From: Alphaproteobacteria bacterium
GTDB taxonomy: Bacteria; Pseudomonadota; Alphaproteobacteria; Rhizobiales; Hyphomicrobiaceae
NCBI GenBank assembly: GCA_024279745.1
Contig: JAJRRE010000431.1
Location: forward strand, 1 to 5,798
Direction: 5' to 3'
Length of the DNA: 5,798 nucleotides
Below, in pieces: positions 5,433-5,798 of the stretch (the first letter of the stretch is position 1; each line of letters begins with the position of its first letter). The translations under genes were made by a program, and so were the position numbers. Under the pieces are notes generated by a model that searched no databases, was not told the DNA's origin, and saw nothing but the letters and a program-made list of their open reading frames with translations.

Positions 5433-5798
5433 GCGTTCCCCGCACTCGCAGGGATGACCCGAACGATACTTGTGCAGCACACCGCGGGTGACCGCGTTCC
5501 CCGCACTCGCAGGGATGACCCGTTTCTTCCTACTCCTCTATCAACTAACGGAATGCGTTCCCCGCACTCGCAGGGATGACCCGGAATACAGAATGCCTAA
5601 CACGTCTCAGTCAAGGCGTTCCCCGCACTCGCAGGGATGACCCGGTCGCCAATCACAAAAATGGCGCAACTTACAAGCGTTCCCCGCACTCGCAGGGATG
5701 ACCCGGGATTTGCGAAAAACTGCGCGCCGTGTCGTTTGCGTTCCCCGCACTCGCAGGGATGACCCGGCTAACCGAATATATGAACGTTGCTTATACAA
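5433..5798 (+). CRISPR. Type I-E CRISPR array, leader-proximal end: six repeats and six spacers, continuing beyond the window
   Basis: Six identical 29-bp repeats start at 5433, 5494, 5555, 5616, 5677 and 5738, an exact 61-bp period. Each begins GCGTTCCCCGC, has an ACTC loop and ends GCAGGGATGACCCG. The spacers are all 32 bp: 5462-5493, 5523-5554, 5584-5615, 5645-5676, 5706-5737 and 5767-5798. The last ends exactly at the window edge, so a seventh repeat is likely just outside. The 29/32 geometry and GNGTTCCCCGC...GGGAT...CCG pattern are those of type I-E. Predicted Cas6e cleavage after repeat base 21 would give the 8-nt 5' handle AUGACCCG. The hairpin stem (bases 6-11 with 16-21) has a C9-A18 mismatch. 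No repeat shows decay. I did not recognise the origin of any spacer. Confidence 0.99.

Noticed and set aside
5406..5437. Short direct repeats CGTTA (5406, 5419) and GCGTT (5418, 5433) as a degenerate extra repeat before the array
   Set aside because: Only 5 bases match and the rest of the CRISPR repeat is absent, so there is no partial repeat in the leader.
5607..5798. Minus-strand open frame over the array
   Set aside because: It is a translation of the repeats; its repeated peptide pattern comes from the 61-bp period and does not indicate a gene.
1..5798. A wholly new defence system
   Set aside because: Every gene fits the standard type I-E order and families; the unusual points are variations within that known system.

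Overview
The window holds most of a type I-E (Cascade) CRISPR-Cas locus, all on the + strand. It runs from the 3' part of cas8e (casA/cse1) through cse2, cas7e, cas5e, cas6e, cas1e and cas2e into an AT-rich leader and the first six repeats of a CRISPR array that continues past the right edge. The moderately GC-rich coding sequence and the close similarity of Cas1 and Cas2 to the E. coli proteins suggest a Gram-negative proteobacterium. Nothing here fixes the genus, and the stop and start codons fit genetic code 11.

Layout: bases 2-3960 encode the interference module. Its four inner junctions (cas8e/cse2, cse2/cas7e, cas7e/cas5e, cas5e/cas6e) are all 4-bp ATGA overlaps with a Shine-Dalgarno sequence inside the upstream gene, so translation is probably coupled. 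After a 25-bp gap with a strong ribosome binding site comes the adaptation module, cas1e and cas2e, which overlap by 23 bp. Bases 5313-5432 are a non-coding leader with a good sigma70-type promoter and an IHF-like site just before repeat 1. Bases 5433-5798 hold six identical 29-bp repeats and six 32-bp spacers; the window stops exactly at the end of spacer 6. The helicase-nuclease gene cas3 and the 5' part of cas8e are not in view and would be expected to the left.

How it works together: Cas8e, Cse2, Cas7e, Cas5e and Cas6e would form the crRNA-guided surveillance complex. Cas6e would cut the array transcript in each repeat hairpin, and Cas1-Cas2 would insert new spacers at the leader end. The main anomaly is that cas6e carries an in-frame TAA at codon 86, with clear Cas6e homology continuing in the same frame to 3960. 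As written, the crRNA-processing enzyme is broken (or needs readthrough) while every other visible gene is open. The repeat hairpin also has a C-A mismatch in all six copies, and Cas1e has an unusual N-terminal extension of about 35 residues rich in proline, lysine and alanine. This is a known system type with individual peculiarities, not a new system class.
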